Of a DNA stretch of 64,000 nt, positions 9,006 to 17,406 are shown in pieces; position 1 is the first letter of the stretch; each line of letters begins with the position of its first letter. The translations under genes and the position numbers were made by a program. The notes beneath the pieces are model-generated. The model saw only the letters and a program-made list of their open reading frames with translations. It was not told the origin of the DNA and did not search any database. Source of the stretch: JAJTFW01 sp964534995 (GTDB taxonomy: Bacteria > Bacteroidota > Bacteroidia > AKYH767-A > OLB10); contig CAZHSC010000008.1 of NCBI GenBank assembly GCA_964534995.1, positions 1-64,000 on the forward strand, given 5' to 3'.

Positions 9006-9743
9006 TTACGTGATCACCTGTTCCTGCATGGTCAGGAGCGCGCCGTTCTTCAGCCGCAAAAGGATCTGCATCACCGTCACCACATCCTTTTGGCAGTAGG
9101 TGACAATCCTTTGCATATTTTTTTCTCTCCAGTAAACAGCTCCCACCTGCGATCCTTCAATATCGTCTTTAGGACTTGGAATCCCCAAAATATACGCGAT
9201 CAGGTTGAGGGGTGTATAGCTTTTATAATCGCCGAATTTCCAAAGTTCCATGGTGTCCAGATGAGGAATTTCCCAGGGCTTCTTTCCATAAAGATCGAGT
9301 TGCGGCGGGAGATCAATACCATGCACCACCATTCTCCGGCACAGATATGGAAAATCGAATTCCCTGGCGTTGTGCCCGCATAAAATCATAGGATTTCTTC
9401 CCTGCATCCTCCTGTTTTCATGCACCTGAGCCAGTAAGGCGGCGAAAGCCAGTAGCAATTCTTTTTCATCATCTCCGTAAAAAGACTTCAGCCTGAACTG
9501 CCTCTTTCCTTCCCTCCCGGTCAGGAACCCCGTTGTGATACAAATGATTTTTCCGAATTCCGCATAGATGCCTGCACGTTCATAGATAGCGCCCTCATCA
9601 AGTCCTTCTTCATTCTTAAGGTTAGCGGCTTTGCGCGCCCATAATTTCCGCAACTCCTCCGGCACCTCGTCATAGGATGGAAACTGAGGTACCGTTTCGA
9701 TGTCAAGGCAAAGCACATCTTCCAGGTTGATATTGTTCAGCAT
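9006..9743 (-). CDS. Predicted 3'-5' exonuclease (PolB-like exonuclease 2 family)
   Basis: About 245 residues. It matches the PolB-like 3'-5' exonuclease family of DEDD nucleases: motif I CLDIETVPQ near residue 12, GHNAREFDFPYL as the second motif, and YCQKDVVTVMQ as the third near the C-terminus. It probably trims DNA or RNA 3' ends in the cytoplasm. A TTG at 9758 gives a longer reading, but the ATG at 9743 is preferred because TATCTTTG at 9756-9763 overlaps the TTG and would place the transcript start near 9750. Confidence 0.85.
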   Translation of the reverse strand: MLNNINLEDVLCLDIETVPQFPSYDEVPEELRKLWARKAANLKNEEGLDEGAIYERAGIYAEFGKIICITTGFLTGREGKRQFRLKSFYGDDEKELLLAFAALLAQVHENRRMQGRNPMILCGHNAREFDFPYLCRRMVVHGIDLPPQLDLYGKKPWEIPHLDTMELWKFGDYKSYTPLNLIAYILGIPSPKDDIEGSQVGAVYWREKNMQRIVTYCQKDVVTVMQILLRLKNGALLTMQEQVIT

Positions 9744-9755
9744 GCTATTTTCAAA

Positions 9756-9763
9756 CAAAGATA
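9756..9763 (-). promoter_or_regulatory. -7 element TATCTTTG upstream of the exonuclease gene
   Basis: This is an exact TAnnTTTG match, ending 12 bases before the ATG at 9743. It predicts a very short leader and decides the start codon. Confidence 0.6.
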
Positions 9764-9890
9764 TTCACGTGATCAAAATGAAAGCAAAGCAAACGGATAT
9801 AAATGTTTAAACTTTTATTCACCAAGCGGAAGTTGTATGCAAACAACCCTCCGCTGCCACCGGGTAGTTCGTTGGACACGGGACAGGCGT

Positions 9891-9910
9891 ATAAAATTGT
9901 ATAATTTTAT
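9891..9910. promoter_or_regulatory. Inverted repeat overlapping the start region of the DUF5686 gene
   Basis: Perfect 8-bp arms (ATAAAATT and AATTTTAT) surround a 4-base spacer, three bases before the ATG at 9914. A TAATTTTA, one mismatch from the -7 consensus, lies in the right arm. It could be an operator or simply an AT-rich promoter. Confidence 0.35.
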
Positions 9911-9913
9911 CGC

Positions 9914-12343
9914 ATGAGAAAATACAGTTTGCTCTTTTTAATTATCTGCCTTCCGATATTAATACCCGCGCAAACCATCAAAGGCAGGGTATTGCAGCAA
10001 CAAACCAGAGAACCCCTAGCTTTTGTTACCATTGTTGAAGAAGGAAGTCAAAATGGAACCTACAGCGATATCGACGGTTACTTCACCATCTCCTTAAAAA
10101 GCGAATCCTCCCGGCTGATTTTTTCCAGTCTCGGTTATACTACTGTTTCCATTCAGGCGGATGGAAGTACCCCCCTCACCGTTTACCTGCAGGCGCAGGC
10201 CATACAAATCAGAGAAGTGGTGATCCTCCCGGGAGAAAATCCGGCGGAGATCATCATGCGCAGGGTACTGGCCAACAAAGACCGTAACAACCCTGAAAAA
10301 GCGATTGCCTTTACCTACGACAGCTATAACAAACTTGTATTTGCCGGCGTAAAGGACTCTGTCAAAATCGACCCGGTAAAAACCGGAAATTCCCTGGACA
10401 GCACGAATAACGGTAAACGTGATTTTTTTGAAGACAAACACCTCTTCCTGCTGGAAAGCGCGTCGAGAAGAAAGCATCTTCCACCGGGCAAAGATGAGGA
10501 AGTGATCCTGGCAACAAGGGTATCCGGCTTAAAGAACCCGCAATTCGCCTTGCTGGGGACGCAGCTGCAATCCTTTTCTCTATATGGTGAGCATGTGCGT
10601 ATCCTTGACATTTCCTATCTGAGCCCGCTCAGCAAGGAAGCTATCAGCAAATACCTCTTTGTTCTTGAGGACAGCTCCTTCATGCAGAACAATACCATTT
10701 ATACCATCAGTTTCAGGCCGAGGAAAAACAAAAATTTCGTGGGCATGAAAGGTACCCTTTTCATCAGTTCAGACGGGTGGGCATTGCAACAGGTGCTGGC
10801 GGAACCTGCTGACAGCAGCACATCAATAGGGATCCGTATTCAACAGCAATATTCAAAGAAGCAGGGTGTGTGGTTCCCCGAACAATTAAATTCCTTTCTG
10901 AACATCCCGGGCATGAAGGTGAACGATGTTTCCGTAAAAGGTATATCAAAATCCTATATCAGAAATGTAATTGTAAATCCTGTACTGCGCAAGAGGGATT
11001 TCGGACCTGTGGTTTTAAAAATGTCACCCAAAGCCACCCAGGTACCGGACTCACTCTGGAACACCTACCGTGAACACGAACTGGATGAAAAGGAAGCGCG
11101 TACTTATGCATTCATGGACAGTGTTGGCAAAGCAGAGAATTTTGACAGGAAGTTGAAAATCTTTAGCATCGCGGGTACAGGAAAAATACCTTTAGGCCCT
11201 GTTACCTTTGACGTTAACCGACTGATAAGGGTGAATAGTTACGAAGGCCTGAGGCTGGGCGCGGGAATACACAGCAATGATTTTCTCTCTGAAAAATTCA
11301 GCGCAGGCGGATATTATGCCTATGGTTTTAAAGACAAGGCGCATAAATACGGCGGCGACCTGCTGGTGCACCTGTACAGGAAGCGGTCGGCCTGGATGCA
11401 GGTGATCTATGAAGACGATGTGATGGAAAGCGGGGGCCGGCAACTGGATCCGAAACCCGTTCAGTTTCTGAACACAGGTTATTATCCGTTTTTCATCAGC
11501 AGGATGGATGCGGTTATTAAAAAAGAAATGGTAGTCAACGGAAGACTGATCGGAAACCTCAGTGCAAATATTTTTATCAATGAACAGGAAATTACACCCT
11601 ATCCGCTTTTCGGCTTTCTTATTCCCCGCACCAGCGAGGCATCTATTGTCATCAGGTCCTTTACCATGCAGGAAGCCGGCATCGTGGCACGATGGGCTCC
11701 CGGAGAAAAACTCGCCCTTGCCGGTGAAAGGGAAGTGAGCCTGGGCAGCAAGTGGCCCCTTGTTTATTTCAGGTATACCCGGGGACAGATTGATGAAATG
11801 GATAAGCCCAATGCCTTTGACCGTTACGATATACAAATGGATAAAACTTTTAAAACCCCGCTGTATGGTGACTTAACCCTCCGCCTGGCGGGAGGCCATT
11901 TACCTGCTACCGTTCCCTCCACGCTTTATTATAACGCAAAAGGAACCAACATCATTGATTACAACAGAAACAGGTACCTGGGCATCGCCACTCCTTTTAC
12001 CTTTGAAACCATGCGGACCAATGAATTTATGCATTCTACTTTCCTGAACGTGCATATGAGACATCAGTTCAAGGACCTCCTCTTTACCTCCAAAAATTTT
12101 AAGCCTCAAATCACTTTCATTCAAAATATGCAATGGGGTGTTTTAAAGTCACCCGAACGACAACTACCGGCGGCAGCTGTTGCGGAGAAAGGATTTTTTG
12201 AAAGCGGCATCAGCATTGACAGGCTGGTTCATAGTGGATTTTCAAACCTCGGTCTTGCATTTTTTTACCGCTACGGTGCTTACGCCTTTGCCAGCCCAAC
12301 AGACAATTTTGTGGTAAAACTCAGCGCCTCCTTCGGATTCTGA
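9914..12343 (+). CDS. DUF5686 outer-membrane protein with N-terminal carboxypeptidase-regulatory-like domain
   Basis: 809 residues. A signal peptide (residues 1-19, ending PAQ) is followed by a carboxypeptidase-D regulatory-like beta sandwich at about 20-105 (IKGRVLQQQTREPLAFVTI, GTYSDIDGYFTI). The rest matches the large Bacteroidota family DUF5686: EIIMRRVLANKDRNNP near residue 113, then a long beta-strand-rich C-terminal half like an outer-membrane barrel, ending in an aromatic residue (ASFGF). The function is not known; these proteins resemble TonB-receptor-like barrels without a plug. It is monocistronic as far as can be seen, with a palindrome just before the ATG. Confidence 0.85.
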   Translation: MRKYSLLFLIICLPILIPAQTIKGRVLQQQTREPLAFVTIVEEGSQNGTYSDIDGYFTISLKSESSRLIFSSLGYTTVSIQADGSTPLTVYLQAQAIQIREVVILPGENPAEIIMRRVLANKDRNNPEKAIAFTYDSYNKLVFAGVKDSVKIDPVKTGNSLDSTNNGKRDFFEDKHLFLLESASRRKHLPPGKDEEVILATRVSGLKNPQFALLGTQLQSFSLYGEHVRILDISYLSPLSKEAISKYLFVLEDSSFMQNNTIYTISFRPRKNKNFVGMKGTLFISSDGWALQQVLAEPADSSTSIGIRIQQQYSKKQGVWFPEQLNSFLNIPGMKVNDVSVKGISKSYIRNVIVNPVLRKRDFGPVVLKMSPKATQVPDSLWNTYREHELDEKEARTYAFMDSVGKAENFDRKLKIFSIAGTGKIPLGPVTFDVNRLIRVNSYEGLRLGAGIHSNDFLSEKFSAGGYYAYGFKDKAHKYGGDLLVHLYRKRSAWMQVIYEDDVMESGGRQLDPKPVQFLNTGYYPFFISRMDAVIKKEMVVNGRLIGNLSANIFINEQEITPYPLFGFLIPRTSEASIVIRSFTMQEAGIVARWAPGEKLALAGEREVSLGSKWPLVYFRYTRGQIDEMDKPNAFDRYDIQMDKTFKTPLYGDLTLRLAGGHLPATVPSTLYYNAKGTNIIDYNRNRYLGIATPFTFETMRTNEFMHSTFLNVHMRHQFKDLLFTSKNFKPQITFIQNMQWGVLKSPERQLPAAAVAEKGFFESGISIDRLVHSGFSNLGLAFFYRYGAYAFASPTDNFVVKLSASFGF

Positions 12344-12434
12344 AAATAATGCGGGGATCAGCATGTCCGGAAAAAAATAACGGGACTCTTTACAACCGGA
12401 AAGCGATAAGCGTAAACATCATTTATGGAACTGG

Positions 12435-12845
12435 TCATCGTATCATGACACCCCGTTTTCCAATTAATGGTATTTGCGTAAAATAAGATGCACTGATGGA
12501 CTCAGGTAAAAAAATATACTTCTTATCAAAAATTTCTCCGTTGATATAAAAACTCAACCAATATTCATTGTTCAGGCCGAACACTTTTTCCTGGATGGGT
12601 TCAATCAGCATATAACTCATCGGGTTGATATCTCCCAGATAATGACGCAGGGTGGATGTTTTAACGTCTTCCCCGTTAAATACGCCATAGCCTTTGCTGG
12701 CCACAATAACATTTTCAATTGGAAAATTTTTCAGATTCAGCAGGTATACCTCCCATAAAGGGCCTTCATTTCCCTCTTCCGCCTGCCTGGGTACCACGGC
12801 AATAGCGATGTCTTCAACGGCTACACGCCGGATATCTCTCAACAT
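12435..12845 (-). CDS. Small conserved Bacteroidota protein of unknown function
   Basis: 136 residues, soluble, no signal peptide. It has the look of a compact alpha/beta protein: an N-terminal VEDIAIAVVPR, a central ENVIVASKGYG, and NNEYWLSFYINGEIFDKKYIF. From memory, proteins of this type are sometimes labelled phenylalanyl-tRNA synthetase subunit alpha in databases, but at 136 residues with no class II synthetase motif that label cannot be right. A good -7 element lies 46 bases upstream of the ATG, which supports expression as its own unit. It converges on the DUF5686 gene. Confidence 0.75.
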   Translation of the reverse strand: MLRDIRRVAVEDIAIAVVPRQAEEGNEGPLWEVYLLNLKNFPIENVIVASKGYGVFNGEDVKTSTLRHYLGDINPMSYMLIEPIQEKVFGLNNEYWLSFYINGEIFDKKYIFLPESISASYFTQIPLIGKRGVMIR

Positions 12846-12890
12846 AATATACTACTCCTGTAATAATACGAATCCTGAAAATTATTGTTG

Positions 12891-12898
12891 CAAAGATA
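12891..12898 (-). promoter_or_regulatory. -7 element TATCTTTG upstream of the 136-residue protein
   Basis: This is an exact TAnnTTTG match, identical to those before lipB, ispG and the exonuclease gene. It lies 46 bases from the ATG at 12845. Confidence 0.5.
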
Positions 12899-13107
12899 AG
12901 GCCAAAAAGGACCTTTCTTTCACTCCGGAACGGTTTCGGGTTAGGGTTATAATGTCAGCAACTTGTATGCCTGTATATTCTGTATGTAATGGGTCATCTG
13001 TCACAAAGCGGGCGCTAAGGTTTATCATGGCCTTTACGGAGCCTGAGTTCAACAGGCTACGGATGGAGGAAGGTGCTGTTCCGCCGGTAAACGCGGTCCT
13101 ATGAAAA

Positions 13108-14265
13108 TCAATTCGCCTTTGCCATCTTCAATGCCCCCCTTACATAGACAGGAAGATCCAGCAGCGATCCGTCGGTAGCCTGGTTGCGGTGGTGACCCAG
13201 GCGCACCATGATCAGGTTTTCGGACGGGACTACTACGATATACTGCCCGAGGATTCCGCGGCAATAAAATATTTTATGACCGTCCACTTCGGATATCCAC
13301 CACTGATAGCCATATTCCCTGTTGGGTTTCCCTTTGTCGAGCAATGGAGCCGGCACAATGCTTTCCTGCACAAATGAGGTATCCACGATCTGCTTCCCGT
13401 ACATATTGCCCAGGTGCAGATACAAAGCCCCTATCCTTGCAAAATCACGGGCATTGGAGTAGATACAGCAGGAAGCCTTTTCCATACCCCCTTCCCTGTC
13501 AATGGTCCACTCGGCAGGATGCTCAGCTCCCAGGGGTTTCCATAGTTTTTCAGCGCAGTATTCGCTCAGGTTTTTTCCCGTGGCACGCATCAGCACCATG
13601 GCCAGCAATTGTGTGGCCCCACCCTGGTAATAGTATTCCTTACCGGGAGTACCAATTACCTCCAGCCGGTCCATCAGCCCTTTCAAATCCTTTCCGTAAT
13701 ACGCTTCCGTTGTTACGCTGAACAAACTTGCATAGGCTTCATCCCAACTCAAAGCCGCCGACATGGTAATCAGGTTCCGTAAAGAGAGTTTCCCCTTGCT
13801 GTTCCCTTTGTACTCCGGAATAAATTCTTCCACCGTCTGGTCAAGGTTTTTAATAACACCCTCTTTCAATNNNNNNNNNNCAATACCGGTAAGCACCCCA
13901 ATAACACTTTTCGACATGGAAAAAGAATTGGAAAGTGAAGAATCACTATATCCGTCCCAATAGGCTTCATATAAAACGGAATCGCGGTGAATGACCAGGT
14001 AAGCCACACTGCGTTCACGGGAGAGTTCATTTTGCAGAGCGGTATCGGGTATAAGTTTATTATATCTGGCGGCGGTTGGCCAGGGCCGGACTGCTCCATT
14101 CGGAACCTGACGCTGCGTAAAAATATCCCTGTCATCAATATCCACAAAATTATAGACGAGCGCCTTATAAACCCATAATTTACCGCTTGCAAGCAGCCAG
14201 ACATTGAAAACAAGCATAGCGATGAATAAAAGTCTCCCTGATATTTTCAGTATTTTCCTTAGCAT
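13108..14265 (-). CDS. Serine hydrolase, beta-lactamase class C / penicillin-binding-protein-like
   Basis: About 385 residues from the ATG at 14265; a GTG at 14313 gives a longer reading. An N-terminal membrane anchor or signal (ILKISGRLLFIAMLVFNVWLL) leads into a class C serine hydrolase domain. The catalytic SxxK is seen as SMSK in NSFSMSKSVIGVL, and the YxN motif as YSN in CCIYSNARDFARIG. The third motif near the C-terminus is not a standard KTG/HxG; WWISEVDGHKIFYCRGILGQ lies there instead. The likely role is a periplasmic esterase, peptidase or peptidoglycan hydrolase. The coding sequence is interrupted by 10 N shortly after the SxxK (see the gap entry). A TACCTTCG at 14282-14289 is a possible promoter. 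Confidence 0.8.
   Translation of the reverse strand: MLRKILKISGRLLFIAMLVFNVWLLASGKLWVYKALVYNFVDIDDRDIFTQRQVPNGAVRPWPTAARYNKLIPDTALQNELSRERSVAYLVIHRDSVLYEAYWDGYSDSSLSNSFSMSKSVIGVLTGIXXXXLKEGVIKNLDQTVEEFIPEYKGNSKGKLSLRNLITMSAALSWDEAYASLFSVTTEAYYGKDLKGLMDRLEVIGTPGKEYYYQGGATQLLAMVLMRATGKNLSEYCAEKLWKPLGAEHPAEWTIDREGGMEKASCCIYSNARDFARIGALYLHLGNMYGKQIVDTSFVQESIVPAPLLDKGKPNREYGYQWWISEVDGHKIFYCRGILGQYIVVVPSENLIMVRLGHHRNQATDGSLLDLPVYVRGALKMAKAN
13871..13880. other. Assembly gap of 10 N inside the serine hydrolase gene
   Basis: The N run falls inside codons after VIGVLTGI and before LKEGVIKN. The flanking bases are ATTG and ATTG on the minus strand. If the true gap were one base, the codon would be GnA; with C it gives Ala and the common family sequence GIALKEG. 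The placeholder length happens to keep the frame (10 = 1 modulo 3). Confidence 0.95.
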
Positions 14266-14281
14266 CTTCCGTATGATTTTA

Positions 14282-14289
14282 ACGAAGGT
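14282..14289 (-). promoter_or_regulatory. Possible -7 element TACCTTCG of the serine hydrolase gene
   Basis: It is one mismatch from TAnnTTTG and lies 17 bases upstream of the ATG at 14265. It argues for that start over the GTG at 14313. Confidence 0.3.
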
Positions 14290-14362
14290 AGAAAAAACAA
14301 GTATCCTGAACACTCATGATGTATCCATGATAAGGGATGAACAACGGGTGGGCGGGACAGGT

Positions 14363-15088
14363 TCACAGCAGTTCTTCCCTCCTTCCCGGGAGGATATCAA
14401 ATCCAAACAAGTCCTGCATGTGCCGGAGTACTTTTGATTTTACCTCCTCTATATCCAATTCGCATCCCAGCTCCTTTTGTAGCGAAGTTACTCCCTTATC
14501 ACTGATGCCGCAGGGAACAATTTTACTGAAATAGGATAAATCATTATTCACATTAAAAGCGAAACCATGCATGGTTACCCAGCGGCTGCAACGGACTCCG
14601 AAGGCGCAGATTTTTCTCGCCTTTACAGGATTTTCATTGTCCAGCCATACGCCGGTGAGTCCGGAAATGCGCCCTGCCTGCAATCCATAGTCAGCGCAAG
14701 TGAGGATAATGGCTTCCTCGAGCAGGCGAAGGTATTTATGGATGTCATTGAAGAAATAATCCAGGTCGAAAATCGGGTAACCCACCAGTTGTCCCGGTCC
14801 ATGATAGGTAATATCACCTCCGCGGTTAATTTTATAATAGGTTGCACCCATGCTCTTCAACAATTTTTCATCGGCCAGCAAATGCGCCTCGGCGCCGCTC
14901 TTTCCTAGGGTGAAGACATGCGGATGCTCACAAAAAAGCAGAAAATGACGAGCGGGAAACTGCCGGCCGGAAGGCAGGGTTCTGTTCTCCAGCTTCTGAC
15001 GTACGGTTTCGGCAAGCAGGGATTCCTGCAAGTCCCAGGCGTTTTTAAAATCTATCAGACCCAGGTCGTGGAAATGGACGGATTGCAT
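14363..15088 (-). CDS. lipB: Octanoyl-[acyl carrier protein]:protein N-octanoyltransferase
   Basis: 241 residues, cytoplasmic. It transfers octanoyl groups from acyl carrier protein to the lipoyl domains of 2-oxoacid dehydrogenases and GcvH, the first step of endogenous lipoylation. The LipB signature RGGDITYHGPGQLVGYPI is complete. The catalytic Lys lies in ARKICAFGVR and the catalytic Cys in IVPCGISDKG, with HGFAFNVNNDL between them. Length is typical. An exact -7 element lies 15 bases upstream. No lipA is seen in the window. Confidence 0.95.
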   Translation of the reverse strand: MQSVHFHDLGLIDFKNAWDLQESLLAETVRQKLENRTLPSGRQFPARHFLLFCEHPHVFTLGKSGAEAHLLADEKLLKSMGATYYKINRGGDITYHGPGQLVGYPIFDLDYFFNDIHKYLRLLEEAIILTCADYGLQAGRISGLTGVWLDNENPVKARKICAFGVRCSRWVTMHGFAFNVNNDLSYFSKIVPCGISDKGVTSLQKELGCELDIEEVKSKVLRHMQDLFGFDILPGRREELL

Positions 15089-15102
15089 TATATTTCAGGA
15101 TG

Positions 15103-15110
15103 CAAAGATA
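15103..15110 (-). promoter_or_regulatory. -7 element TATCTTTG upstream of lipB
   Basis: This is an exact TAnnTTTG match ending 15 bases before the lipB ATG at 15088. The predicted leader is about 10 bases. Confidence 0.6.
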
Positions 15111-15316
15111 TTGCAATTGCGCTATTTTTTTCTATTTCCGTCGTATCCTGATCATCCGGAAAAGCGGTTTTCAATTTGATCAAAGGTCAATTATGATTTT
15201 TTAAATAAACAAGCACAAAAAGAGGGTGGCAGAAAGGACAAAACAATACGATTTATTATGAGCTTTGGAAATGTGAATTCTGTACACCGTTTTCATTGTC
15301 TTCACTTGTGCATTAA

Positions 15317-17305
15317 TTACTTTTCCACCCAATCACCATGTTCCCTGATCAAATGAATGAGCGCCTCCACCGCACCTTCCGCATCTATATTTTTCTTCAC
15401 GACTTCCTTCCCTTTGTACAGTGTTATCTTACCGGGTCCCGAACCTACGTATCCGTAATCGGCGTCGGCCATTTCACCCGGGCCATTTACGATACAACCC
15501 ATGATACCTATTTTAAGGCCTTTGAGATGGCCCGTACGAGAACGGATTTTTGCCGTTGTTTCCTGCAGGTCGAAGAGCGTCCGGCCACAACTGGGGCAGG
15601 AAATATATTCGGTTTTTGAAATGCGGGTACGTGCGGCCTGTAAAATTCCAAATGCCAGGCTGTTCAATTTTTGAGGGGATACCTCACCGTTAGCTGTGAT
15701 CATCACTCCATCGCCGTAGCCATCGAGCAGCAGCCCGCCCAGGTCGGTGGAGGCATACAACTGAAGTTCCTCTTCTTTCATGTCCCGGTAATCACGACGT
15801 ACAATAACAGGTACATTGCAGTTCCTCATTTGCAGAGCGATAAAAGCCCTGCGCAGGGAGGGCATCGCATGGGTTGCGGTTGTTGACAGTAAGATTACGC
15901 AGGTTGAATCCAGCTTTTCAACAGGGAAGGAAGCATCGCTGATCCTTCCGGCGTCAACGGCTACAAAATTCAAGAGGGCGGATCTCTTTTCCGCTACCAG
16001 ATAGTCATCTGCCTGAAACAAGGGAAAGCGTTGCTCCACCACCTGCAGACGGTTCCATGCCGAAGCATCGTAAATGATCCCCAGCGTCCCGGGTACTTCA
16101 AAATCGATAGTACGGTCACCGGTATAAATAAAATCACAGGCCTGGTCGCTGAGATTCCATTTGTCAGTAGGAACTGAATACTGATATCCTACGGCAAAGA
16201 AGGAGGCGGCAGATAATTTATCCAAGCGGCTGTAGTCAGCGATGACACGCGGCACCTGATGATGGCCGATGTTGAGCACGGATGTGGTATGGCGGCGTTC
16301 GTATTCAAAAGGATTAAAGGAGCTGGGTGTTGATCCATCGAATACCGCCTTACCCGCTGTATTTATTTTCAGGGTAGGCAATGCAGGCAGCAGCGACCCG
16401 CCATCCCGGTGACGATACCTGTTCACCAGCGCTTTGGCTACGGGCATTTCAAATTCCGGATCTTCGGTAAGGGACACCCTCACGGTATCGCCTATACCAT
16501 CTTCGAGCAGGGTACCTATGCCAGCCGCCGATTTCACCCTGCCATCCTCCCCTTCTCCCGCCTCGGTCACCCCCAGGTGTAAGGGGTAATTCATGCCTTC
16601 CTGCCACATCCGGTAAATGAGAGTGCGGTACGCCTGCACCATCACCTGCGGATTACTCGATTTCATGCTCAGGACAATGCTGTGATAATTCTCCGCTTCG
16701 GCAATCCTCAGAAATTCCAGCGCCGATTCCACCATCCCGTGAGCCGTATCACCATAGCGGCTCATGATCCTGTCGCTGAGAGAACCATGGTTGGTACCGA
16801 TGCGCATAGCTGTGCCGTACTCTTTACAGATTTTCAGCAGTGGGATGAAACGTTCGCGGATACGGTCAAGTTCTTCGTTGTACGCGGCATCGTCATATTC
16901 AATAAATTCAAACTTCTTCTTGTCAGCAAAATTGCCGGGATTGATACGCACTTTCTCTACAATGCGGGCCGCTACTTCGGCGGCGTTGGGTGTAAAATGA
17001 ATATCCGCCACCAGGGGAGTATGGTAACCCCTTGCCCTGAGCTCCTTTTTTATATTCTCCAGGTTTTTGGCCTCATGGATACTGGGCGCCGTAATCCGCA
17101 CATACTCACAGCCGGCTTCAATCATACGGATCGATTGCTCCACCGTGGCCTTTGTATCCATCGTATCGGTGGTGGTCATGCTTTGCACACGAATCGGATG
17201 TGTGCCGCCCAGGGGCACATCCCCGATCTTTACCTCCCGCGTAAGCAGGCGCTGATAACCGGTGAGGCTGTTACAATAGAGACCGTGTAAATATTGTGGA
17301 TCCAT
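15317..17305 (-). CDS. ispG: 4-hydroxy-3-methylbut-2-en-1-yl diphosphate synthase, long form with inserted domain
   Basis: 662 residues from the ATG at 17305; a TTG three codons upstream overlaps the promoter. It catalyses the penultimate step of the MEP isoprenoid pathway, reductive opening of methylerythritol cyclodiphosphate, using a [4Fe-4S] cluster. N-terminal TIM-barrel motifs are clear (GGTHPIRVQSMTTTDTMDT, VRINPGNFADKK, MRIGTNHGSLS, LGVTEAGEG). The C-terminal cluster domain has Cys residues in SCPSCGRTLFDL and IGIMGCIVNGPGE. About 250 residues inserted between them make the long form known from Bacteroidota, Chlamydiae and plants. dxs of the same pathway lies 38 kb away. Confidence 0.95.
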   Translation of the reverse strand: MDPQYLHGLYCNSLTGYQRLLTREVKIGDVPLGGTHPIRVQSMTTTDTMDTKATVEQSIRMIEAGCEYVRITAPSIHEAKNLENIKKELRARGYHTPLVADIHFTPNAAEVAARIVEKVRINPGNFADKKKFEFIEYDDAAYNEELDRIRERFIPLLKICKEYGTAMRIGTNHGSLSDRIMSRYGDTAHGMVESALEFLRIAEAENYHSIVLSMKSSNPQVMVQAYRTLIYRMWQEGMNYPLHLGVTEAGEGEDGRVKSAAGIGTLLEDGIGDTVRVSLTEDPEFEMPVAKALVNRYRHRDGGSLLPALPTLKINTAGKAVFDGSTPSSFNPFEYERRHTTSVLNIGHHQVPRVIADYSRLDKLSAASFFAVGYQYSVPTDKWNLSDQACDFIYTGDRTIDFEVPGTLGIIYDASAWNRLQVVEQRFPLFQADDYLVAEKRSALLNFVAVDAGRISDASFPVEKLDSTCVILLSTTATHAMPSLRRAFIALQMRNCNVPVIVRRDYRDMKEEELQLYASTDLGGLLLDGYGDGVMITANGEVSPQKLNSLAFGILQAARTRISKTEYISCPSCGRTLFDLQETTAKIRSRTGHLKGLKIGIMGCIVNGPGEMADADYGYVGSGPGKITLYKGKEVVKKNIDAEGAVEALIHLIREHGDWVEK

Positions 17306-17311
17306 GGCCTG

Positions 17312-17319
17312 CAAAGATA
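17312..17319 (-). promoter_or_regulatory. -7 element TATCTTTG upstream of ispG
   Basis: This is an exact TAnnTTTG match ending 7 bases before the ATG at 17305. The predicted transcript would be nearly leaderless. Confidence 0.6.
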
Positions 17320-17406
17320 GGTTGAAGTTTGTGTAACAAAGAAGGGGAAATAATGTTCGGGTCCAATGGAATTATTTTAAAATGTATATATTCGTTATTA
17401 AATTCC

